Shown here: positions 34,487-45,076 of the stretch, piece by piece
Layout of the letters: the number at the start of each line of letters is the position of its first letter
Numbering within the stretch: position 1 is the stretch's first letter
Source of the DNA: Areca catechu
Taxonomy: Eukaryota > Streptophyta > Magnoliopsida > Arecales > Arecaceae
Direction: 5' to 3'
Length of the DNA stretch: 64,000 nt
Assembly: GCA_021397845.1 (NCBI GenBank)
Contig: CM038040.1
Span: 65,189,466-65,253,465 of the forward strand
Notes under the pieces: model-generated
What the model saw: only the letters and a program-made list of their open reading frames with translations
What the model was told of the DNA's origin: nothing
Databases searched by the model: none
Made by a program: the position numbers and the translations under genes

Positions 34487-36140
34487 TGTTGACCCCATAA
34501 GTGATTTTGATGATCACCAAACATTGGTCCATGCATTTGTTTTACTAACAACTCTTCAAGTGGTTTACAAGTTTTTGTAGGATGAATTCCTTGTTCAAAT
34601 TTTAACTCCTACATTTTCATTTCTTGTTTTGAGTTGTGTTGTAACCGAATATTGTAAGGAAGAATCCAAAGAAAAAGTTAAGAAAGATCATAAAATTGGA
34701 TTACTTCTAAATGTGTTTCAAGCTTTTAGTTTCTTAGAAACTTATTGAAATTGAAGACATCTTGAAGCTTGAAGACTTGCTGGATGAAACATGGAGAAAG
34801 ACTAAGAAAATCACTGAAACATTCATCCGAGTCGACTCGAAGAGAAGAGAGCCGACTCTGGCACATGGCATGCATGAGATTTCTGGCATGCAGAGATTCG
34901 AGCTGACTTTAAAGGACCCAAGCCGACTCGTCTAGAGTAATAATTCCTGAATCAGACAAGCGAGCCGACCCAAGGGGAGTCCAAGCCGACTCTATCATAT
35001 TGTCAGATATCCGAGCTGACTCTTTAGAATATCGAGCTAACTCCTCCAGAGTCCAGAAAATATGTTCCGAGGACAACAGCCATCCGAGTCAACTAGAATG
35101 GAAGTTAGCCTACTCGACCAGAATGACATGTTGAAGGCCTGAGGATCCGAGTCAACTAGAATCAAGGTGAGCTAACTCTTACAGAGTGAAGAATCAAGAC
35201 ACTGTGCAAGCGAGCTAACTGGATTGAAGAGAGTCGACTCAACTAGAACAACTCCGAGGATCCGAGCCAACTCGAGAAATCCGAGCTGACTCGAACGACA
35301 GTTACAGGCATATAATGGCTAGTTCCAGAACTTAGTTTTTGAATTCAAAAAGTGCTCCAATGGTCAAACGTCACATCCCAACGGTCTACAATGACTAAAA
35401 CTGCCTGAGAAAGGTATAAGATTACATACTTGAGGGATTTGAACTATTTGAAAAAGGTTTTTAAGAGAGAGTTAATGCTTCATTGAATATCAAACCAACC
35501 AACAAGCAAGAGAGCACTAAGAGCATTCAAGATAGCCTTCAAGTCTTCACCAACTCTCATCTGAAGCTTGAAGCACTAAGTAAAGAAGCAAAAGAAGCCA
35601 TTAAAGTGCATTGAAGTACATTCAAGTGGGCTTCTCTCGAGTTGCATCGGCAACCACTTGACAAAAATCTGTTTGTCATTCTGTTACTTTTCTTTTCAAT
35701 TCATTCTTGAATTGTTGGGTTATTGGTGAGGCCAGTTGAAAAACCCAATAGGTTCTTGGTGAGCCTTTGTTAAAAACCAAGTGTTGGGTTCTTGGTGATC
35801 CTGGTAAAACCAAGTTAGATTTCTTTGGTGATCCTGGTAAAACCAAAGTGTAGAGGTTTGGATTATAAGCCTATGAAAACAATCCGACTATATTCCGGTG
35901 GGGGATATAGTGGAAATCCCAAGTGGTAATCTTGGATAGTGGACGTAGGAGATGGGTTGCTCTGAACCACTATAATTATTGTGTGTTTGTGTTGTGCTTC
36001 TTTGATTTGATTTAGCTTCCATAGTTAGTTATTTTGTCACAGCACTTAACATCTTAAAAGGGATTTCAAATAGCACATAATTGCTTAATTTTTTTAATTC
36101 CCAATTCACCCCCCCTCTTGGGAAAGCCACCTGGGTAACA
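34487..36140 (+). repeat. Solo LTR C (Sirevirus-like) inserted in F2 gag
   Basis: This 1654-bp LTR begins TGTTGACCCC and ends CTGGGTAACA, flanked by perfect GTTTC duplications (34482-34486 and 36141-36145). No internal region is present, so the element was reduced to one LTR by LTR-LTR recombination. It holds GAGCCGACTC and GAGTCGACTC words (34826-35300), hairpins (TTGGGTT 35715-35721 with AACCCAA 35742-35748; CTTGGT 35755-35760 with ACCAAG 35776-35781; CTTGGT 35791-35796 with ACCAAG 35809-35814; CTTTGGT 35823-35829 with ACCAAAG 35842-35848) and the two-tier stem at 35938-35971. It is of the same family as 7098-8708. Confidence 0.93.
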
Positions 36141-36145
36141 GTTTC

Positions 36146-37045
36146 AAAGCCCACATGATGATTCAAGGAGCTTCAGATGTGCTGAACTGCCTCGCCTTCC
36201 TAGCCACTTTGAGGAAAGCCACTCGGATGTGGTACTTGAGCATACATCCAGGTACCATTGATTCTTTCTCCGAGCTAGAAAAATTATTTGTCTTGCATTT
36301 CAGGACCTATCACAAGACGTTCCAAAATACGGACACCCTATTCCTCCTTCACCAGAATGAAGGAGAAAGTCTACAGGATTATATCTCCAGATTCAACTTG
36401 GCTATGCTCAAGATCCCTTATCTCAACGAGCACGTGGCCATATCCACGTTGAAGAAGGGGCTCCAAACGTTCAGGCTCACTTTTTTCCTGGATAAGAAGT
36501 TTCCCACAAGCTATACTAAGCTCCTGTCAAGGGTTCAAAAGTACGCCGACGTCGAAGAGCAAGCGACGAACTGGCGGCTAGCCGAAGGAAAGCCCCTCCC
36601 AAAGAAGAAGAACAATAGGGGACTAGGCTCCCCTGCACCCAACAACAACAACAACAAATATTCTGATCGGTGACAAAGTCCCAGGCCCAGAGCATCGGGC
36701 AGGAGATTCGACTCCTATATCCCCCTCAACCTCCTTAAAGAAAAGATCCTGCTGGAGATAGTAAAAGAAAGCTACCTCTAGTGGCCGCATCCTATGAAGG
36801 CATCATCTTCCGTGAGGAACAGCAACAAATATTATCGATTCCACCTAGACCATAGCCACAACACCGAAGAGTACGTCCAACTTAGAGATGCCATTGAGGA
36901 TCTTATCAAGAGAGGTTACCTGGGGCGGTACATCATCTCCAAGGATCTCGGTCGGAGGCCACAATTCCCTAGAGGGCTCCTAAAGAAGCCAAATTACCAA
37001 ACCAGAGGCCCACTAGCGGGAACGTGGGGATGCTGCATCGGTTGA
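36146..37045 (+). pseudogene. gag: Gag of Gypsy F2, C-terminal part
   Basis: It continues F2 gag after solo LTR C with KAHMMIQGASDVLNCLAFLA, LHQNEGESLQDYISRFN and LNEHVAISTLKKGLQ (to 36673), then, past two stops, YYRFHLDHSHNTEEY and IEDLIKRGYLGRYI (to 37045). The conserved Cys of the C-terminal motif is Tyr here. The frame then shifts into the protease region. Confidence 0.8.
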
Positions 37046-37630
37046 TCGACTGGAGAAGGGCCAAAGATGATGCCCCGAAGTGGCTCAAAGACAACAACAC
37101 CATACTCTTCTTCGATGATGACCTCGCAGGGGTCCAACTCCTGCACGATGACCCTGTTATAATATCAGCCGTTGTGGCCAATTATGATGTAAGGCATATC
37201 TTAGTCGATAATGGAAGTTCTGCTGACGTCTTGCTCTACGACATGTTCTCTCGGTGTGCCTACCTAAAAATAAACTACAAAGATCCCTTGTGTCGCTCAC
37301 TGGCTTCGGAGGCAACCAAGTCGATGTCGAAGGTCAGATAGTATTGCCTGTAACCCTTGACACCGAACCCCGATAGAAGACACTACCGATTAACTTCACG
37401 GTGGTCCGAACCCTCTCGGCTTACAACGTGATTTTTGGACAGCCCGTCCTGAACAAATTTCGGGCCATAGTGTCAACTTATCACCTCCTGGTACGTTTCT
37501 CTACTAGGAGTGGCATCGGAGAAGCAAAGGGAGACCAGAGAACGACATGACAATGCTTGATGATACAGGACAAGCAATCCAACGATCCCATAACTTGGGA
37601 TTAGTTGGATTCGAGAGACCCAACTGCAGA
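37024..37630 (+). pseudogene. Protease region of Gypsy F2
   Basis: The frame at 37024-37341 carries VIISAVVANYDVRHILVDNG and then SSADVLLYDMF, the Tat aspartic protease core with D-N-G-S-S intact. The sequence runs on through SAYNVIFGQPVLNKFRAIVS-type text to about 37620, where codons like RDPT jump straight to RNase H. About 1.3 kb holding the RT, by comparison with F1, is missing. Confidence 0.75.
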
Positions 37631-38082
37631 CCATCTTGGTTTTGACTGACCAACCCCTTAAGGCCATTCTCCAATGTCCTGATATTTCGATGAGAGTAGC
37701 TAAATGGGCTATAAAGTTGAGCGAGTTTGACATCAGCTTTCAGCCCCGATCAACTATGAAAGCTCAGGTACTGTCTGACTTCTTGGTTGAGTGCACTTGG
37801 AAGTCCGAAGATGAAGTACAACCAACCGAAGAAAAAGGAGTCACACCGAAAGACATGGAGTCTTTCTGGGCACTCCAAGTGGATGGAGCCTCCAACTTCA
37901 CTGGATACAGAGCGGGCCTCATACTGGCTGAACCGGATGGACACACGGTAGAGTACGCGCTCCGATTCTCCTTCCACACTTCAAACAACTAGGCCGAATA
38001 CGAAGCCCTACTTGCAGGACTATGAATCATCGAAAACTTGGGATCCGAAGACTCCAGATCTTCTCAGATTTCTAACTAGTGG
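37631..38082 (+). pseudogene. RNase H of Gypsy F2, left part (RT deleted)
   Basis: VLTDQPLKAILQCPDISMRV and the extra RNase H (LQVDGASNFTGYRAGLILAE, ALRFSFHTSNN) match F1 32250-32630. There is a stop at 37990. It is cut at 38082 by element B within the codons for DSQLV; the remainder begins at 49462. Confidence 0.82.
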
Positions 38083-39710
38083 TGTTGACTCCACTAATTG
38101 ATTTTTATGATGAGCAAAATAGTTAAGTATAATTTGAGGACTAATGATTTGCTTTAAGTATGTTTTCATTGAAAGGATGCTCACAAAATTTGAAGAAGCC
38201 TAATTGTGTTGAAGAACCAAGTTTGAATGGAATGATTGCACAAAACAAGACTTGGACACTCAAAGAAATGGTTGAATGGATGACTAAGGCAAATGGAAAC
38301 ATGTTCCAGCACAAGTTCAGCAATTTCTGTACTTTTTTGATGATGTGTCGACTCAAGGTGTCGATATATGACATGATATATCGATACATGAAGAAGAAGT
38401 GTCGACTCAGGCCGGTACGTAGCAATGTTTCAAATGACACAGATGATGTGTCGACACATGGACCTTATGTGTCGACTCAAGGTGTTAACACATGGATCAA
38501 CACATCGCCTGAGAATTTCAAGCCATAGAACTTGTAGAAGTTGAATGAACAATTGATGTGTCGATACATGGACCTTATGTGTCGACTCAAAGTGTCAACA
38601 TAACTGAGAATGTGTCGACTCAGCTGATTTTTCCAGAGAATCTGAATGGAATATTTTGAACTTGTGTCGACTCAAGAAGAACATGTGTCGACATAATGTG
38701 TCGACACATGAAGAGGAAGTGTCGACACATGGAGTTCTGACAACAGTAACGACTAGTTTTTTCAAGCATAAAAATCGCCCAAATGCCTTCAAACGGCTAG
38801 TTTTTCAAGTATAACGGCTAGATTTCGATTTTGGAGGCTTGGAAAGGTATATAAAGACTCCAAATCAAATCAAGAATGTATGTATTGAATATCCAAAAAG
38901 AGTTTAGAGAGAAAAGAAGAGAGAAGAGCCTTAACTCCTATTCATTCAAAGCTCAACTACTCTCAAGCAAAAGGAAGCCTTCCAAACATTCAAAACTATC
39001 AAGTGCATTAAAGATCATTTAATCTTGGGCATTCAAAATGCTTCAACAAGAGCAAAGCAATACTACATCAATCTATATCGACTTATTTGCTTTATTATTG
39101 AAAGCTTACATTGGTTCTTTATTTCTCCATTTTATATCTTGTAAAGGTTATTAGTTAGCCTATTGGAAAACCAAGTGAGGTTATTGGTAAGCCTTGAAAA
39201 CCAATTAGGTTGGTGGTTAGCCCACAAAACCACTAAGATTCTTGGTTAGCCCAGAAACCAAGGGAGGTTTTTGGTTAGCCTTGTGAAAATCAATTAGGTT
39301 CTTGGTTAGCCCGTAAAACCAAGTGAGGTTGTGACTTGTAAGCCTTGTAAAATAAATCGAGTTTTGATTAGTGAGCCCGAAAAACTAATCGGCTGTAATC
39401 ATTGGATTATAGTGAATTTCCAAGGAGATCTTGGGGAGTGGATGTAGGTGCATTGTTGGCACCGAACCACTATAGATTATTGTATTTGTGATTGCTTGTT
39501 GTCTCCCTCCTTGCTCTTTACTTTATTGCTTATTGCTTTTAATTTCCGCTGCACTACTACTTTAGAGCATTGCACTTTAATTTTAGTACCTTGTTAAATT
39601 GAATTGCATATCTTGTCTTGTATAGTTTATAACTTGTATTATCAAGCTTAGCTTTAAGTTTTTAGAGACCCAATTCACCCCCCCCCTCTTGGATTGCTTT
39701 CTGGGCAACA
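38083..39710 (+). repeat. 5' LTR of element B
   Basis: TATATAAAG at 38848-38856 is the TATA box. U3 (38338-38735) holds about ten words built on GTCGAC, chiefly TGTGTCGACACATG and TGTGTCGACTCA; the first is palindromic with its neighbours. From 39147 to 39390 is an array of about eight hairpins with constant loops, and a two-tier stem is at 39437-39471. The LTR ends with a C-rich run and GGGCAACA. Confidence 0.95.
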
Positions 39711-39712
39711 AG

Positions 39713-39724
39713 TGGTATCAGAGC
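39713..39724 (+). promoter_or_regulatory. Primer binding site of element B
   Basis: TGGTATCAGAGC, two bases after the LTR, is complementary to the 3' end of initiator tRNA-Met. Confidence 0.93.
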
Positions 39725-39767
39725 CTTGCTCTCAGTATATAGGCTTTACCGCCTTGAGTAAAGATCT

Positions 39768-41494
39768 ATGGTAACCCCAATTAGTACTAGTGTAGTTGAG
39801 GGACAAGCCTCAAATAGTCCTCTATTTTTTAATGAAACAAATTATACTTATTGGAAAACTAGAATGAGAATTTATATGCATTCTATAGATTATAATTTAT
39901 GGAAAGTAGTTGATAAGGGTCCTCATATTCCTTCGGTGGTGGTTAATGGTGTTTCCATCACAAAACTTGAAGAGGATTGGGATGAAAATGATATTAAATA
40001 ATCCGAGATCAATGCTAAGGCAATGAATCTCTTGTATTGTGCATTAGATCCTAGTGAGTTCAATAGGATATTTACATGCATGTCCGCCAAAGAAATATGG
40101 GACACACTTGAAGTTATCCACGAGGGTACCGATCAAGTGAAGAACACTAAGATTAATATGTTAGTGCACACATATAAGATATTCCGAATGGAACCAAATG
40201 AATCTATTACTGATATGTATACACATTTTACAAATATTGTAAATGCTATGAGAAGTCTTGGTAAAGTTATATCTAATGCTGATATTGTGAATAAAATTCT
40301 TAGGTCACTTTCGACATCCTGGAATCCAAAGGTGACCGCAATTCAAGAGGCAAAGGATGTAAACAAGCTTTCACTTGAGCAACTAGTAGGATCGCTCATG
40401 ACCTATGAGCTCAACTTGAAATAGAAATCAATAGACTTGGATAAGAAGAAGGAGGGGATCGCTTTTAAATCAAATGTTCAAGAAGAATCTCGATTGATGA
40501 GTCCAATGATGATGAAGAAGTAGAAGGCGAAGAAGCTCTCCTTGCCCGAAAATTTAGAAGATTTATGAAGAGAAGGAAGTTTCCCTACAAGAAGAAATTT
40601 CAATCCAAGGAAAAGGAAAAGTAAAAAGAAAAAGAGAAAGAAAAAGAAAAGGAGAAGGAAGTACCTATATGCTTCGAGTGTAAGAAGTCCGGACACTATA
40701 AATTTGATTGTCCTCTCCTCAAGAAATCAAGGAAGAAACTAAGGAAGAAAGCAATGATGGTCACGTGGAGTGATAGCGAAGACTCCAGTTCAGACAAAGA
40801 GTAGACTGAAATTGCAAATCTCTGCTTCTTGGCATATCAGGATAATGAAGAGGTATGTTCCGACTCTGAAGTTGATTTTACTTTTAATGAACTTAGAAGT
40901 GCTTTTGAAGAATTGATGCATGATTATAAGTTAGTATTATCTAAAAATAAGAAATTAAAAAAGCATGCTAATAGTTTCTCAATAGAAAATAATTCTTTAC
41001 TTAATGATGTTAGTTCTTTGAAAATTAAACTAGATGTTTTGGAAAAGAAAAATAACGCTTTAGCCATGGAAAATGAAGTTTTGAAAAGGCCTAAACATGT
41101 TGTTTCTAATAATGATCTTTTAAAGAAAAATAGGGATTTAGAACTTGAAAATAAAAAATACAAAAATGAACTTGAGAAAATCAAACCTTTTGTTGACAAG
41201 TTTACCTATAGTTCAGAAAAGTTGAATTTACTTTTGAATAATCAAAGAGCAGTTTTCAACAAGGCAGGTTTAGGATATAAACCTCAAAAGCAACAAAAGT
41301 ATTTCAAAAACTTCTTTGTACCTACATCATCCAGTATTACTTGTTTTACTTGCAAAAAACTAGGTCATAAGTCATATCAATGTAATTTCAGAAAAATCAT
41401 ATCTTTTGGTAAAGTGTCGGTTCCAAAAGGAACCATTTCGTATGCTAACCCGAAAGGACCCAAGTTAGCTTGGGTACCTAAAAATAAAGCTTGA
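39768..41494 (+). pseudogene. gag: Gag of element B, with stops and a frameshift
   Basis: It aligns along its length with the intact Gag of A: NYTYWKTRMRIYMHSIDYNL, UBN2-type core to about 40400, acidic/basic linker, CCHC knuckle CFECKKSGHYKFDC near 40672, coiled coil 40860-41200, second knuckle CFTCKKLGHKSYQC near 41345. Damage: TAA at 39999, TAG at 40422, a one-base frameshift near 40488, TAA near 40622 and TAG near 40803. Most stops replace Gln codons by a C-to-T change. The last frame (40829-41494) is the same length and wording as the end of A Gag. Confidence 0.9.
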
Positions 41495-44400
41495 TCTTAT
41501 TGCAGGTGTGTCTTGCAACCAAGAAAAATAAACGAATTTGGTATCTTGATAGTGGTTGCTCAAGGCACATGACTGGAGATGTGAAGCAATTCACTTCTCT
41601 TAAAGCTTTGAATGGAGGGAGTGTGACCTTCGATGATAATAGTAAAGGTAAAATCATTGGAATCTGTAAGGTTCACATAACTCCTTCTAATAGTATTAGT
41701 AATGTACTTTTAGTAGATGGTTTAAAGCATAATCTCTTAAGTATTAGCCAGTTTTGTGACAAAGGTTTTCAAGTAGTTTTCAAATCATCATATTGCATGA
41801 TTTCTAGTCCAGATTTAAATGGAGTACAATTCATTGAAAAAAAGCATGGAAATATTTATCTTATAGATCTTGATGATCTATCTTTACCGAATGGAGAATG
41901 CCTTGTTGCAATGAATTCTATCAAGAAAGAGACTAATTGGTTATGGCATAGAAGGTTAGGGCATGCTAGTATGTACTTTATTTCAAAACTTTATAAACAG
42001 AATTTAGTTAGAGATTTACCTGAAATCAGTTTTGAAAAAGATAGAATTTGCCAAGCATGTCAATTTGGAAAACAAGTCAAAACTTCTTTTAAACCAAAAG
42101 GATTTGTAACTACTAGTAGACCACTTGAACTACTCCATATGGATCTCTTTAGACCAACTAGAACATCAAGTCTAGAAGGCAAGAGATATGGATTAGTTAT
42201 TGTGGATAATTTTTCGAGATTTACTTGGATTTTCTTTTTAGCACAAAAAGATGAGTCATTTTCTGTATTCGTAAAGTTTTATAGAAAAGTTTCAAACGAA
42301 AAAGGTGTTTCAGTCATTTATATTCGTAGTGATTATGGAACCGAATTTGAAAATTAAGATTTCAAAAATTTTTGTAATGAAAAAGGCATAGAACACAATT
42401 TCTCTGCACCTAGGACACCTCAACAAAATGAGGTAGTAGAAAGGAAAAATCGTACTTTAGAAAAAATGGTACACACTATGCTTTGTGAAAACGATTTGCC
42501 AAGGTATTTTTGGGCCGAAGCTACAAATACAGCTTGTTATATTTTGAATTGAGTTTTGATACGCCCTATTTTAAAGAAAACTCCATATGAGCTTTGGAAC
42601 CAAAGAAAACCAACTTTAAAATATTTTCGAGTTTTTGGTTGTAAATGTTTTATTTTGAACAATAGAAAAGATCATCTAGGGAAGTTCGATGCCAAGTCTG
42701 ATGAAGGTATCTTCTTAGGATACTCTATATCAAGCAAGGCATACAGAGTATTTAACAAACGGACTTTAGTTGTAGAAGAGTCAGTACATGTTGTATTTGA
42801 AGAATCTACTAACAAATCCTCAAGAAATAAGGATACATTTGATGAATGTGCAGGTGCTGACAAACTTCATAAGCTGACATTGGATGATCAAGCTCAACCA
42901 AATGAAGAAAATCAGGACAAAGATGAAAAGGAAGTTGGCACTCCAGTGCATCAAGATCTACCTAAGGAGTAGAGGTATGCTCATGGATACCCTAAGGAAC
43001 TAATCTTAGGTGATCCATCTAAAGGGGTAAGAACTTGAGCTTCTATTAGAAATGAATGTGACTATATTACTTTTGTATCTCAAATAGAACCTAAATATTT
43101 TGAAGAAGCTGAAAAAGACTTTAATTGGATCAACACTATGCAAGAAGAACTAATACAATTTGACAGAAATAATGTTTGGACACTCGTAGAAAGACCATCT
43201 AATGTTTTAATTATTGGCACTAAATAGGTATTTAGGAATAAATTAGATGAAAATGGTATTGTCATTAGAAATAAAGCTAGGCTAGTTGCTAAAGGCTACA
43301 ATCAGAAGGAATGGATTGACTTTGATGAAACTTTTGCTCTTGTTGCTAGACTTGAAGCAATTAGACTATTGTTAGCTTTTGCATGTTTTATGAACTTCAA
43401 ATTATTTCAAATGGATGTTAAGAGTGCTTTCTTGAATGGCTTTATAAATGAAAAAGTTTTTGTTGAACAACCACCCGGATTTGAAAATCATGCACATCCA
43501 GATCATGTTTTCAAACTGCACAAAGCACTTTATAGTTTGAAGCAAGCACCTAGAGTATGATATAGAAGGTTAAGCAAATTTCTTATTGAAAATGAATTTT
43601 CTAGAGGAAATGTTGACAAAACACTATTTTTGAAAAGGAAAGATAATGATTTATTAGTAGTACAAATATATGTTGATGACATCATTTTCGGTGCTACTAA
43701 TAAAATTCTTTGTCAAGAGTTTGCTAAGCTTATGCAGGGTGAGTTCGAGATAAGCATGATGGGATAACTCAATTTCTTTCTTGGACTCCAGATCAAGCAA
43801 ACTTCAGATGGTATCTTCATCAACCAAGCTAAGTACACAAGAGAAATTATCAAAAAATTTGGGATGGAGACTACTAAGCCAATAGGTATGCCTATGAGCC
43901 CCTCATGTAAACTAAATAAAGATGAAAATGGTAAATCTGTAGATCAAAAATTATACAGAGGCATGATAGGCTTTTTACTGTATTTAACTGCTAGTAGACC
44001 AGATATAATGTTTAGCATTTGCATGTGTGCTAGATATCAGTCTAAACCTAAAGATCACATCTTATGGCTGTTAAGCGTATTATTAGATATCTGTCTGGTA
44101 CTATTAGTATTGGTTTGTGGTATGCTAGAAATTCTTTTGCTAAATTGATTGGATATTCTGATGCAGACTTTGCTGGGTATAGATTAGATAGAAAGAGTAC
44201 TAGTGAAACTTGCCAATTTCTTGGAGTTAACTTAATCTCATGGTTTAGCAAGAAACAAACTTCAGTTGCACTATCCACAGCTGAGGCTGAGTATATTGTA
44301 GAAGGAAGTTATGCTCAAATCCTGTGGATTAAGCAACAACTTGAAGACTTTGGAATCAAGTTGGCTAAAACTCTTATTAAATGTGATAATACTAGTGCTA

Positions 44401-44612
44401 TTTGCTTGACTAAAAATCCTATTCAGCACTCTAGGAGTAAGCACAGTGAAATTAGACATCACTTTATTAGAGATCATGTAGAAAACAATGATATTTTGCT
44501 TGAATTTATATGTACTGAATTTAAATTAGCTGATATTTTAACTAAACCTCTTTTAGAATATCGATTCTGTATGATTAAAAGAGAGCTAGGGATCATCAAT
44601 CCAATTGATTAA
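41491..44612 (+). pseudogene. pol: Pol of element B, with several stops and a frameshift
   Basis: Protease LDSGCSRHM, GAG-pre-integrase (WHRRLGHASM, CQACQFGKQ), integrase with HMDLF, RSDYGTEFE and QNEVVERKNR, RT with YVDD at 43669-43680 and RNase H with DADFAGY and STAEAEYIVEG are all in Copia order. Stops: 42355, near 42549, 42970 and near 43227 (both Trp to TAG), near 43037, 43558 (Trp to TGA) and near 43767. One base is lost near 44053. The product would have been cut into mature enzymes by its own protease. As in A, the frame opens beside an acceptor-like TTATTGCAG. The end at 44610-44612 aligns with A and D. Confidence 0.92.
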
Positions 44613-44754
44613 TTTTTTCCCTTAATTTGACTCAAACTAGATCAATTCAACCTTATTTATAATATATCATGATTGATCATTACTGATTTGACTCCAAATA
44701 CATGTTACTTCAATTGATTTTGATCATTCAGTGAAATTCCAAATTTTTCAGTTT

Positions 44755-44830
44755 TTAAGTCGATGTGTCGACACATCATGAGTCGACACCAAAATGTGTC
44801 GACACATGCATGAGTCGACACATGCCCGAT
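44755..44830 (+). repeat. Cluster of four GTCGAC words between pol and the third ORF of B
   Basis: GTCGAC lies at 44767, 44782, 44798 and 44814, within TGTGTCGACACATC, GAGTCGACACC, TGTGTCGACACATG and GAGTCGACACATG. The wording is that of the U3 repeats of B's own LTR. Confidence 0.8.
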
Positions 44831-45076
44831 GGCAAACTGAGATTTTAAGGGTTTTCGAACCATTTTTCCTCCAAATTTCATTCTTCTCCGAGCCGACATT
44901 TCGATTTCAGGTATCCATCCTGTTCATCCTCTCGTTTCCTTGCTTTTACCCATCGTTTTCTTGGATTTGAAGGTTCGGTGGTCATTTTTGTTGGATTTCC
45001 TCCTAGGTTTTAGCTCCTAAACCCTAGAATCTCCTTATTTCCATCAAAAACCTTGCCAAATCTTTGATTGTTGACA

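Noticed and set aside
38160..38528. Open frame in the B 5' LTR, also present at 47956-48246 in the 3' LTR
   Set aside because: It is present twice only because LTRs are duplicates; it overlaps U3 repeats, has no family signature and differs in length between the copies.
38338..38735. CRISPR-like look of regularly recurring GTCGAC words
   Set aside because: Plant nuclear DNA, variable words and spacing, no cas genes; these are LTR cis repeats.
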